A stretch of DNA of 64,000 nt from Candidatus Gastranaerophilales bacterium (GTDB lineage Bacteria; Cyanobacteriota; Vampirovibrionia; Gastranaerophilales; Gastranaerophilaceae), in assembly GCA_944325735.1 (NCBI GenBank), contig CALVBI010000001.1:62001-126000 (forward strand). Reading direction: 5' to 3'. The translations under genes were made by a program, and so were the position numbers. Shown piece after piece: positions 36,130-44,680 of this stretch; the first letter of the stretch is position 1, and every line of letters begins with the position of its first letter. The notes beneath the pieces are model-generated. The model saw nothing but the letters and a program-made list of their open reading frames with translations. It ran no database searches and was not told the origin of the DNA.

Positions 36130-36771
36130 CTAATTGTAACTTGTGACAAGCCCTTGAACTATCAGTGCCCAACCGTCTACTGCAATAAATATCAGCAGTT
36201 TAAACGGCAAAGAAATAATCGTAGGCGATAACATAAACATACCTAGTGCCAATAATATGTTTGCAACTACCAAGTCCAAAACAATGAATGGGACAAAGAT
36301 TATAAAGCCGATTTCAAAAGATGTTTTTAACTCACTTATAATAAATGCCGGGGCTACCTGCCAAACTGTAATTTCTTCAGGATTTTTAGGCGGTTGTCCT
36401 TTTGTAGCTTCTATGAAAAAGGCTAAATCACTTTCCCTTGTCTGTTTCATCATAAATTCTTTAAGAGGTTTAGAACCCTCGTTTATGGCTTCTACAATAT
36501 TTTGATTTTTATGGTACGGAACTGAACCCATCTCATACATTTTTTGAAATGTTCCACCCATTGTATAAAATGTCAAAATCATTGCAAGTCCCACAATTAC
36601 AATAGAAGGAGGAACTTGTTGAGTACCCATTGCAGTTTTCAACATTGAAAACACAATTACAAATCTCAAAAAACTTGTCATACAACAGAATACTAACGGT
36701 ATTAAAGAAAATACCGTCATCAGTATCAACATTTGTAAAACTGGGTTCATATCTCTTATTATAGTGTCCAT
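36130..36771 (-). CDS. fliP: Flagellar-type export protein FliP
   Basis: Export-gate membrane protein. 213 residues; family blocks include VFSMLKTAMGTQQVPPSIVIVGLAMILT, FMMKQTRESDLAFFIE, VAPAFIISELKTSFEIGFIIFVPFIVLDLVV and MFMLSPTIISLPFKLLIFIAVDGW. The cleavable signal sequence found in enterobacterial FliP is absent. RBS AGAGGGA. A 76-base gap with no visible feature precedes fliQ. Confidence 0.95.
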   Translation of the reverse strand: MDTIIRDMNPVLQMLILMTVFSLIPLVFCCMTSFLRFVIVFSMLKTAMGTQQVPPSIVIVGLAMILTFYTMGGTFQKMYEMGSVPYHKNQNIVEAINEGSKPLKEFMMKQTRESDLAFFIEATKGQPPKNPEEITVWQVAPAFIISELKTSFEIGFIIFVPFIVLDLVVANILLALGMFMLSPTIISLPFKLLIFIAVDGWALIVQGLVTSYN

Positions 36772-36782
36772 TTTATATCCCT

Positions 36783-37196
36783 CTATATATTATTTATTAT
36801 ATTTTTAAATACTTTCTTTTGAGCTGTAGTTCTTTGACCTCTTGGGAAATCCACAATTGTCGGCAAATCATCTACACTGCAATTTGTGTTAGTTCTTAAA
36901 ACAGAAGATGATGAAGATACAACTTCATTTTTTTGAACAGGTGAATTATCATCTAATTTTGAAATTAAAGAAGTTCTGCCAACATCAGATGCTACAAGAA
37001 ATCTTTCTTGTCCTGCTCTTACCACAAATAACTCTTTTCTTGGTCCAAGACTTATACATTCTTCTACATTTAAAAATTTTGATCTTGAAGTACTGCAATA
37101 AGAAAATTTTTTATACACAAAAACTGCTAAGAATATTATTCCTACCATTGCTGCTGTGTATACTATGAAATTTACTAAATATCCACTCATTTCCAT
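36783..37196 (-). CDS. fliO: FliO-like flagellar assembly protein
   Basis: 137 residues: N-terminal TM helix (VNFIVYTAAMVGIIFLAVFVYKKF) and a small cytosolic domain with the FliO pattern LNVEECISLGPRKELFVVRAGQERFLVASD, then a Ser-rich linker. FliO assists FliP assembly. Its presence argues that the cluster is flagellar rather than a virulence-type secretion system, which lacks FliO. Confidence 0.82.
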   Translation of the reverse strand: MEMSGYLVNFIVYTAAMVGIIFLAVFVYKKFSYCSTSRSKFLNVEECISLGPRKELFVVRAGQERFLVASDVGRTSLISKLDDNSPVQKNEVVSSSSSVLRTNTNCSVDDLPTIVDFPRGQRTTAQKKVFKNIINNI

Positions 37197-37243
37197 ATCC
37201 TCATTTAATACTTCAACAAAACTTTTTAATATTAAAAAAGCTA

Positions 37244-38434
37244 TTAAATATCATCATCCTCAAGTTCAAAATCGCTATAATCAAATTCATCTTCTTCTGA
37301 ATTTTGAGCTTGAGCAACAGGAGCTTCTTCTTGGAATTCCATGTTACTATCATCAAAATCTGCAGCTTGAGCATCAGACATTTCATCGTTTTGAATTGGT
37401 GCAGCCTGATTATTTTGAGCCTTAGGAGCTTTTGCAATAACTTCATCGATTTTTACACCGTATCTGTCATTTACAATTACTAATTCTCCGCGAGCTATCG
37501 GTTTATTTTCTACACTCAATGTTACTTTATTATCATAAATAGATGTCAGGTCTACAACCAAACCTTTTTCAATACTTTTCAACTCTCCAAGAGTAATTTT
37601 AACAGTATCAAATTGAGCATCCATCTCAACTTCAATACTATCCCAAAGATTAGTATTTTCTCCTGCCATTTCTTCATTTCCTCCGTCATTATCCACTGGC
37701 ATTACCAGTCCCAAGTTTGGGTTTATGTTTATATTTGTTTCATAATCCTTGAACTTTAACACCATATGCTTTGTGTCACTGTTATCAAATACTACGATAT
37801 CATCTACTTCAATATTTTTTATATCGATTAATTTAAACTTCGTAGATCCGACTTTTACAGCAACATCAATCACACTTGATGAAAAATCACCATAATCAAA
37901 CTTATCACTTTTTGAAGTTACAACTTCAGGGGCTAAAAGCTCATCAGGTAAAGTAATAATAAATTTTGCAACGGCATTAGTATCAACATCTTTTAATAAA
38001 AATGTTAAATGTACAACATCAAAATTTGTACGTTTTAATGATGGTGGGGCTTGTGTTAAAAATTGGGAAGTTGCATTAAACATATAATCATTAAATGCCG
38101 TAATGATTTTTGCTTCTAAATCTGTTAATTTATTCAAATTAAATCTTGAATTAGGTTTGCCCAAAGCTCTATCTAAAATTATCCCTATTGCTTTTTCAGA
38201 AGTTCTGAAAAACATATCGTGCAATTTATCTATACGTATTTTTGTTACAAAATACGCATCTTTATCCATTAATGTATTAATATTTTTGCTTATACCAATT
38301 AAAATAAATTTTAATCCAGGTAGAAAGAATTCATCACTTGAAGCCTGTACGACAGGCGGATAAGCGTTAGAAAACCAATTGTACTGCGCGTACAATTCTT
38401 TATAATCTATTGAGTTGATTTTTTCGTTTCCCAT
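37244..38434 (-). CDS. Double SpoA-domain protein (FliM/FliN or SctQ-like switch/C-ring protein)
   Basis: 396 residues. The N-terminal 190 residues have weak resemblance to the FliM/CheC region. Two SpoA (surface presentation of antigens) domains follow: about 192-255 (VIDVAVKVGSTKFKLIDIKN ... DDIVVFDN) and about 268-340 (IEVEMDAQFDTVKITLGELKSI ... VNDRYGVKIDEVI, the canonical FliN-type ending). A disordered acidic tail with many Asp/Glu and Gln finishes the protein. Flagellar FliM and FliN carry one SpoA each, while the T3SS protein SctQ carries two. First gene of the fliO-P-Q-R run. Confidence 0.8.
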   Translation of the reverse strand: MGNEKINSIDYKELYAQYNWFSNAYPPVVQASSDEFFLPGLKFILIGISKNINTLMDKDAYFVTKIRIDKLHDMFFRTSEKAIGIILDRALGKPNSRFNLNKLTDLEAKIITAFNDYMFNATSQFLTQAPPSLKRTNFDVVHLTFLLKDVDTNAVAKFIITLPDELLAPEVVTSKSDKFDYGDFSSSVIDVAVKVGSTKFKLIDIKNIEVDDIVVFDNSDTKHMVLKFKDYETNININPNLGLVMPVDNDGGNEEMAGENTNLWDSIEVEMDAQFDTVKITLGELKSIEKGLVVDLTSIYDNKVTLSVENKPIARGELVIVNDRYGVKIDEVIAKAPKAQNNQAAPIQNDEMSDAQAADFDDSNMEFQEEAPVAQAQNSEEDEFDYSDFELEDDDI

Positions 38435-38571
38435 TTTTTAATTTTCTATCCCTTATTCAAGTCTGTAATGATGAGCTTTCCCCATAAATACAATAGAATA
38501 ATTATATAAACTTCACATCAATCATTTAATGGATATTTTGCAAAAATCAAATTTCTTTATAAAATATATGT

Positions 38572-39660
38572 ATGCCAAAAAATGTTTACATACATATTCC
38601 TTTTTGCAAATCAAAATGTAAATACTGCTCTTTTATTTCATTTCCTAAACTTGAACAAAAAGAGAATTATTTAGATGCTTTGAAAAAAGAAATACACCAA
38701 AATTATAAAAATGAAATTCTTAATACGTTATATTTTGGAGGGGGGACTCCATCATTACTAACTCCAGAAGAATTTAACGATTTAATAAAAATATTTAATA
38801 CAAATAAAAATACAGAAATTACAGCAGAACTCAACCCTGAAAATATTACTTTGGAATACTTACAAAAATTAAAAGCCTCAGGTGTAAACAGATTAAGTTT
38901 CGGCTGTCAAACTTTTAATGATAAAATTCTAAAAATTATTGGAAGAAGGCACCTTGCAAAAGATGTTATATCAGCTGTAAATCAAGCTCAAAGAACTGGT
39001 TTTGAAAATATTAGTATTGACTTTATATACGGATTACCGGAACAAAAATTATCTGATTTTGAAAATGATTTACAAAAAGCTATCAGTCTTAATATTCAGC
39101 ACATATCACTTTATGGCCTAAAAATTGATGAAGATTGCTATTTTGCCAAAAATCCGCCAGAAAATCTTCCTGATGAAGATACTCAAGCTGATATGTATTT
39201 AAAGGCTATTAAAATTCTTGAAAAAAATAATTTTGAACATTACGAAATAAGTAATTTCGCAAAATCAGGCTATGAATCCAAACATAATCTTAACTATTGG
39301 GACAATAACACATATTATGGATTTGGCGTAGCTGCTCATGGATATGAAAATGAAACCAGATACTTTAATACCGCAAATTTAGATGAATATATAAATAATC
39401 CGTTGCAACACAAATCTTCTCATAAATTGACAAAACAAGAACAATTAGAAGAAGAAATATTTTTAGGATTTAGAAAAATGGCAGGAATAAATATTAAAAA
39501 AATTAATAAGAAATTTAATATAGATTTCCTGAAAAGGTACGCCAATACTATTGATAAGTATGTTTATTATAAGTATCTTTCTGATACTAATACAGGATTT
39601 AAGCTCACTAATAATGGTATTTTAATAAGTAACACTATTTTATCTGAATTTTTAGAATAA
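38572..39660 (+). CDS. hemW: Radical SAM heme chaperone HemW
   Basis: Radical SAM protein of the HemN family; HemW acts in heme delivery rather than as coproporphyrinogen oxidase. 362 residues: VYIHIPFCKSKCKYCSF (CxxxCxxC plus the adjacent Phe typical of HemW), LYFGGGTPSLL, SFGCQTFNDKILKIIGRRH, FIYGLPEQ, HYEISNFAKSGYESKHNLNYW. The extra N-terminal cysteine of true HemN is absent. A -10 (TAAAAT 38560-38565) ends 6 bases before the ATG. Confidence 0.92.
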   Translation: MPKNVYIHIPFCKSKCKYCSFISFPKLEQKENYLDALKKEIHQNYKNEILNTLYFGGGTPSLLTPEEFNDLIKIFNTNKNTEITAELNPENITLEYLQKLKASGVNRLSFGCQTFNDKILKIIGRRHLAKDVISAVNQAQRTGFENISIDFIYGLPEQKLSDFENDLQKAISLNIQHISLYGLKIDEDCYFAKNPPENLPDEDTQADMYLKAIKILEKNNFEHYEISNFAKSGYESKHNLNYWDNNTYYGFGVAAHGYENETRYFNTANLDEYINNPLQHKSSHKLTKQEQLEEEIFLGFRKMAGINIKKINKKFNIDFLKRYANTIDKYVYYKYLSDTNTGFKLTNNGILISNTILSEFLE

Positions 39661-39691
39661 AAAAAGCTCGTTTTATAAACGAGCTTTTTTT
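39661..39691. terminator. Bidirectional terminator after hemW
   Basis: GCTCGTTT (39666-39673) pairs with AAACGAGC (39677-39684), flanked by an A-run and a T-run. Serves hemW and the convergent gene at 39711. Confidence 0.9.
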
Positions 39692-39710
39692 AAATTATAT
39701 TTCATTATAA

Positions 39711-40439
39711 TTATTTATTTTCACCTTCTGGTTTTACTTCGCTTTCAGCTTTTGCTTCTGCCTTTGGAGCTGCTTCACCTTCAGCTTTCACTTCGCCTTC
39801 AGGTTTTGCTTCAGCTTTTGGTGTAGCTTCACCTTCTGCTTTCACTTCGCCTTCAGGTTTTGCTTCAGCTTTTGGTGTAGCTTCACCTTCTGCTTTCACT
39901 TCTCCTTCAGCTTTTGTTTCTGCTTTTGGAGCAGCTTCAGTTTCTGGTTTTACTTCACCTTCAGCTTTTGTTTCAGTTTTTGGTTTTACGTCTCCTTCAG
40001 GTTTTACATCAGTTTCTGGTTTCTTTACATCTGGAGCATCAGTTTTAGGTTTTCCATCTACATCATCAACTTTGTTGCCTCTAATTTTATTCCAAAGTTT
40101 TTCTCCACTTTCACCGATATCCACAAAGAAGTTTTTAACCTTACCTAAGAAGCCAAGTTCTTTACCTTCTTCTGCTACTGCTCTTGTTAATGCTTTTTTA
40201 CCTACTGCAATACTTAAACCTACATAAGTTGCTGCTAATAAACCAACAATTGTACCAATTATTGCAGGAGCTTTACTTTTTTTCTTTTCTACAGGTGCAC
40301 CTTCTTTTTCAAAAGAATCAGCAGGAGCTTCAGCTTTAGGTGCTTGTGTTGTAAATTTACCTGGAGAATTAATTAAATCTTGAGCATTCACAGGTGCTGC
40401 ATCACCACGGAAATTTACGTTAGAAACAGAACTTATCAT
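39711..40439 (-). CDS. Membrane protein with NFRG start and repetitive acidic tail, 242 aa
   Basis: Not recognised. Starts MISSVSNVNFRGDAAP (the (I/V)xFxG-type motif), a disordered stretch, one TM helix (about 59-80, APAIIGTIVGLLAATYVGLSIAV), a helical part (FFVDIGESGEKLWNKIRGN), then about 120 residues made almost only of Lys, Glu, Ala, Pro, Gly and Thr, with an 18-residue repeat of the type PKAEAKPEGEVKAEGEAT. The tail could span periplasm or peptidoglycan. RBS AAAGGAGG is strong. Confidence 0.75.
   Translation of the reverse strand: MISSVSNVNFRGDAAPVNAQDLINSPGKFTTQAPKAEAPADSFEKEGAPVEKKKSKAPAIIGTIVGLLAATYVGLSIAVGKKALTRAVAEEGKELGFLGKVKNFFVDIGESGEKLWNKIRGNKVDDVDGKPKTDAPDVKKPETDVKPEGDVKPKTETKAEGEVKPETEAAPKAETKAEGEVKAEGEATPKAEAKPEGEVKAEGEATPKAEAKPEGEVKAEGEAAPKAEAKAESEVKPEGENK
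39718..39987. repeat. Tandem 54-bp repeats in the tail of the 242-aa protein
   Basis: Five units of 54 bases start at 39718, 39772, 39826, 39880 and 39934; the second and third are nearly identical, the outer ones diverged. Each encodes 18 residues, so copy-number change would keep the frame and alter tail length. Confidence 0.85.
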
Positions 40440-40683
40440 TTTGGAAAACCTCCTTTTATTACCAATTATCTATTTTAACTTATTTTTTCGTCACTTTATC
40501 AGAGATTGAGACCTACTATAATCTACATACACTGATTAATACACACTAAGATTAAAACGACTGACAAATTTATTTTGTCCGAAAAAATATCCTTTTTCAA
40601 TATTTGTTACAAAAATTTACAATTAAATTGGAATATTTTTTTTTTGAGTGTCATCTTATTGAATAGAAGAGGAGAATTTTAAC

Positions 40684-43600
40684 ATGGTAACAGAACAAGA
40701 AACATTAATTTACATAGAAGATCAGGACAAAAAAGATGCAAGCGTTGCTGCAAATGCTTTTGCTCATAAAGATACAAAAAATAGAGCATATATAAACACT
40801 CTAGGAGCAGATTTGGCTCTTAAATATTTAGCTTCTGAAAATATTGATGTTTCTGATGTTTACAACATTCATTCTATTAAAAAAATTCTTGAAGAACTTG
40901 ATATTTCAGACATCATGCTACCTAACATTCATATTGATGTAAGAGTAGTTTTCGACGAAAACGTAATATTTATTCCAAAATCTCACTTTGAATACAATAT
41001 TGAGCCTGATATTTATCTTGTTTTCAACTTAGCAAAAGATTTTTCTCATGTTAAATTCCTCGGATTTTTCGAACCAAGATTAATTAATAAAAACAATGCT
41101 AATGATAAATATTATTTCATTGAAAAAGAAAAATTAAATTCAGTAGTAGACTTGAAAAAATATATTGAATCTCATAAAGGAAATACTAAAGAGACATTAT
41201 CTCAAGAAGATATCGAAAACTCTGAAAGAATTATTATCTCAATGGCTGATAATGATATCTCAGAAAATGACAAAAAATATCTAATCAAACAACTTACAAA
41301 AAGTGCAGAATTAAGAGATAAATTCATTGAATATGAAAACTTTGAAACATTATCATATAGAGCAATGACCGATCCTCAAATTGAGAGAAAAGAGATCGTA
41401 GATCTATCATCAGTACAAGAAACTAAAGATATATCATTAACTGATGAATTAGACAATATGAATACTGCCAATATTGAAGAAATTGCAAACGAACCAAATG
41501 AAATAGAAAATTCTTCTAGCACATCAGAAATAAATAACGAAGATTTGGTTCCAATCAATGAATTTTCAGAAATAAACCTTGAACCTATTGATAATATTGA
41601 AAATATAACTATTGAAGATAATATAAATAATGATACTACTACTCCGGACTTGAAACCACTAGAAGACATTGGAGGAGCAATTGCTGGAGGAATTGCCGCT
41701 GGAGCAACAGCTGCTGCAGCTGGAGAAATATTAAATGTTGCAGAAACTGCTGATACTGCGTTAAATATTACTGATACTGCTCTTAATATCATAGATTCAG
41801 GAGTTGAAATTGCTAAAGATCTCATAACAGATGCACCAAAAGAAATAAATCCAATTTCTTTTGACAATATTGATACATCCGCAATTGATAATATACAAAA
41901 CCTTGATGAAAATATTAAAGAAGAAACAATCTCTTTAGAAGATGTTAAACTTCCGGAAAAAACAGAAAACACTGATTATATTGATAAAATTGAAAATAAA
42001 ATATCATTTGATGACATAGAAACCAATAATATTCTTGAAGAGCCACTGCCATTTAATATGGATGAAGAAAAAATATCTTTAGACGATATAGATACTTCAA
42101 ATATAATGAAAACTGAAGAAAATAATTTTGAAGCAGAAACATTGTCTTTAGATAATATAGATACTTCTGCTATTGAAAACATGAACAATATTGATTCTGA
42201 AGCTATTGAGAATACAATATCCCTTGATGATATCAATATTAACGAGAATAATGAAAAATTAGCCCAACCTCTTGATATAAATATAGAAAATGATACACTA
42301 TCTTTTGATAATATTGACACTTCAAGTATAGAAAATATCACAGATATTAATGATCAAGATATTGACAATACTATATCTTTTGACAATATCGAAGAACCTA
42401 ATAACAATTTAAATAATAATATTGAAGATAATTTAAATAATTCTACAATTTCATTTGATGACATTCAACTAGATTCTAATGAAAATGAAATTGTAGATAA
42501 TATACAAAACCAAAATGAAGATAATATTGATATGAGTGATTTTATGGATGATACTATGTCTTTGGACACTGAATCTTCTGAAAACACCAATTTACTAGAA
42601 AATATAAACGAACCAGACAATTTAAATTTAAACAATACTACTGATAATTTTGTAGAAAATTTAAATTCAGACAACGGTATTGAGGATGATATCAATTTTG
42701 ATGAACTTTCTAATATAGATTCAGAACCTCTTGAATCAACAATTGAACCAGAAATAGTAGAAGACCCTATCGAAAATACAGAAGCTCATAACAACGATAG
42801 TTTTGGCAAAAACCTTATGGAAAATTTATCAGCCGACAATCTTGATGACATTTCAATTGAAGATTTAGGCATAGATGAAAATATCCCTCAAAACAATGAA
42901 GATATTTCATCAAATGATTTATTATCACAAATTGATGATATTTTAAATTCTCAGCCAGTAGTAGAAGAAACTCAAAATAACACAATTTCACAACAAGATA
43001 TAAGCAACGATATTGAATCACTGGGAAATAACACAGAATTTGAAGATATTCAAGATATTTCAGAATTAGCAACTATAGATGATACTCTAAATAGCTCTAT
43101 AGATACAACAGACCACATATCTGAAGATGCAAATTCTGGGCTAATTACAGATAACGAATTTGACCCAAATAATGAATTATTAAACAATAATATTGAAAAT
43201 ACCTCAATTGATGATTTACTAAACTTCGATGATAGTTCAGACACTAATTTTGAAGAAGAAAATAATGCATCAGAAGAAGATAATATTGGTGTTTTATTTA
43301 ATGATACAGACCCAACATCAGATGTAGAATTAGATGAAATAAATCAAAACTATAATCAAGAACCAGAACAACCTCAAATTCCAGGTGCTGCATTATTAAA
43401 TAATAAAAGTAAAACCCAAAACAAAAAATTAATTCTTGTTGCAGCTGCACTTGTCACAGTAATTGCTGCAGCATCTGCAGTTATGGTATTTAAACCTAAA
43501 AATGATACCACTGCAGATATTGAACCTATCAAAACAGAATCTGCTAAAAATGCCATAACCCCAGAAAATACAAATAGTCAAACAGATGAAAGTACAGAAA

Positions 43601-44061
43601 ATATTCTTGCGACAAATGCACCAGAAATTAATAAAAATGAAACTAAAAATATCCAAAAAACACAACCAATATCAGAATTAAAAAACACTCCAACTAAACC
43701 AAAACAATCTGCGGAATCATATATTAGTGTCAATAAATTAGTCTGGGATGTCCCAAGCAATCTATCTTACAGCAGTAAATTCCAAAATTATCTAAGAACT
43801 GCAGGGAAAAGTATAAAATTATCATTGTCAGCAGACTTATTATTGGCAAAAGAATATGCATACACAAACCAAGTAAAAGTAAATGTAAAATTAAGTAAAA
43901 ATGGTAGTGTACAAGATGCAAAAGTCTTATCAAGCAGTGGTTCAACAGAAATTGATAACATTGTGTTACAATCTGTTAAAGATACTTTAAATGTCGTAAA
44001 ACCGCCTGTAGACGAGATTAAGACCCCAGATTTCAATTTGAGTCTTATCATATACTTTTAA
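40684..44061 (+). CDS. Large transmembrane protein: DUF1822-like N-terminus, repeat linker, TonB-type C-terminus
   Basis: 1125 residues. Residues 30-140 match the pattern of the cyanobacterial DUF1822 family: RAYINTLGADLALKYLASEN, then VRVVFDENVIFIPKSHFEYN and FSHVKFLGFF. A very acidic Asn/Asp/Glu/Ile linker (about 245-900) contains some eight degenerate copies of (I/L)S(F/L)D(N/D)I(D/E)TS about every 25-40 residues, plus a Gly/Ala patch near 325-345. One TM helix (about 914-937) follows, and a periplasmic TonB/TolA-type domain (about 1015-1125: VKVNVKLSKNGSVQDAKVLSSSG). Topology: N-terminus in, C-terminus out. RBS AGAGGAG. Precedes a sigma-like gene. Confidence 0.75.
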   Translation: MVTEQETLIYIEDQDKKDASVAANAFAHKDTKNRAYINTLGADLALKYLASENIDVSDVYNIHSIKKILEELDISDIMLPNIHIDVRVVFDENVIFIPKSHFEYNIEPDIYLVFNLAKDFSHVKFLGFFEPRLINKNNANDKYYFIEKEKLNSVVDLKKYIESHKGNTKETLSQEDIENSERIIISMADNDISENDKKYLIKQLTKSAELRDKFIEYENFETLSYRAMTDPQIERKEIVDLSSVQETKDISLTDELDNMNTANIEEIANEPNEIENSSSTSEINNEDLVPINEFSEINLEPIDNIENITIEDNINNDTTTPDLKPLEDIGGAIAGGIAAGATAAAAGEILNVAETADTALNITDTALNIIDSGVEIAKDLITDAPKEINPISFDNIDTSAIDNIQNLDENIKEETISLEDVKLPEKTENTDYIDKIENKISFDDIETNNILEEPLPFNMDEEKISLDDIDTSNIMKTEENNFEAETLSLDNIDTSAIENMNNIDSEAIENTISLDDININENNEKLAQPLDINIENDTLSFDNIDTSSIENITDINDQDIDNTISFDNIEEPNNNLNNNIEDNLNNSTISFDDIQLDSNENEIVDNIQNQNEDNIDMSDFMDDTMSLDTESSENTNLLENINEPDNLNLNNTTDNFVENLNSDNGIEDDINFDELSNIDSEPLESTIEPEIVEDPIENTEAHNNDSFGKNLMENLSADNLDDISIEDLGIDENIPQNNEDISSNDLLSQIDDILNSQPVVEETQNNTISQQDISNDIESLGNNTEFEDIQDISELATIDDTLNSSIDTTDHISEDANSGLITDNEFDPNNELLNNNIENTSIDDLLNFDDSSDTNFEEENNASEEDNIGVLFNDTDPTSDVELDEINQNYNQEPEQPQIPGAALLNNKSKTQNKKLILVAAALVTVIAAASAVMVFKPKNDTTADIEPIKTESAKNAITPENTNSQTDESTENILATNAPEINKNETKNIQKTQPISELKNTPTKPKQSAESYISVNKLVWDVPSNLSYSSKFQNYLRTAGKSIKLSLSADLLLAKEYAYTNQVKVNVKLSKNGSVQDAKVLSSSGSTEIDNIVLQSVKDTLNVVKPPVDEIKTPDFNLSLIIYF

Positions 44062-44098
44062 TTATGCTATAATGTGGTAAGAACAAGGAAACCTAGTA

Positions 44099-44668
44099 GT
44101 GGAATTAGCTCAAGATAAAATAGATTTAATAGAAAAAATTATAAAAAGTGATAAAAAATTCGCAAACAACGAAGATTTGTTTGATGACTTTTTTAATGAA
44201 ACCTGTAAACGTTCTTTTTTAATCGTTAAAACAGTAAGTTCTGATGTTACATTAGAAGCTTATCTTAAAAAAATTGCAACAACTTCTATTTTAAATGTCT
44301 TAAAAAGTGAAGGTCGATTAAGAAGAACCAGAAGCGGTTATATGTCTACAAAAGAAGCACCTATTGAAACTGTTGCAAAACAGGATTCATTAGATTATTC
44401 TAAAATTGAAGTAACATATGAACCTGTAGATATCCAAGACACTCCGGAAGATTTAGCAATAAAAAAAGAAATTTTACAAAAGATTGTAGATACAGTATAT
44501 GAAATTGATACAAATTCTCCTGACAAAAATTACTTAAAACTTTATGATTTAAGATATGAAAAAGGAATGACTCAAAAAGAAATTGCAGAAGAATTAAATT
44601 TATCTCAATCAGAAGTTTCAAAAAGATTATTTAAGCTTATGGAAAAAGTAAAACAAGCTTTTAATTAG
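44099..44668 (+). CDS. Sigma-70-like (ECF-size) transcription factor
   Basis: 189 residues from a GTG start. A region-2-like helix set (LEAYLKKIATTSILNVLKSEGRLRRTRSG) and a clear region-4 HTH at the end (LYDLRYEKGMTQKEIAEELNLSQSEVSKRLFKLMEKVKQAF), with a linker between. Region 2 is diverged, so it might be a sigma factor or a sigma-derived regulator. A TATAAT with extended TGC (44065-44073) and TTATCA 17 bases upstream give it an own promoter in the 37-base gap after the DUF1822/TonB gene. Confidence 0.75.
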   Translation: MELAQDKIDLIEKIIKSDKKFANNEDLFDDFFNETCKRSFLIVKTVSSDVTLEAYLKKIATTSILNVLKSEGRLRRTRSGYMSTKEAPIETVAKQDSLDYSKIEVTYEPVDIQDTPEDLAIKKEILQKIVDTVYEIDTNSPDKNYLKLYDLRYEKGMTQKEIAEELNLSQSEVSKRLFKLMEKVKQAFN

Positions 44669-44680
44669 GATTTTGAAATA

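Noticed and set aside
39718-39987. Regular repeats considered as a CRISPR array
   Set aside because: Units are 54 bases, contiguous with no unique spacers, and in frame inside a coding region.
41376-42695. Several long minus-strand open frames rich in Ser/Ile/Phe
   Set aside because: They are the antisense of the Asp/Asn/Glu-rich linker of the 1125-aa protein; composition mirrors the coding strand and no RBS is seen.
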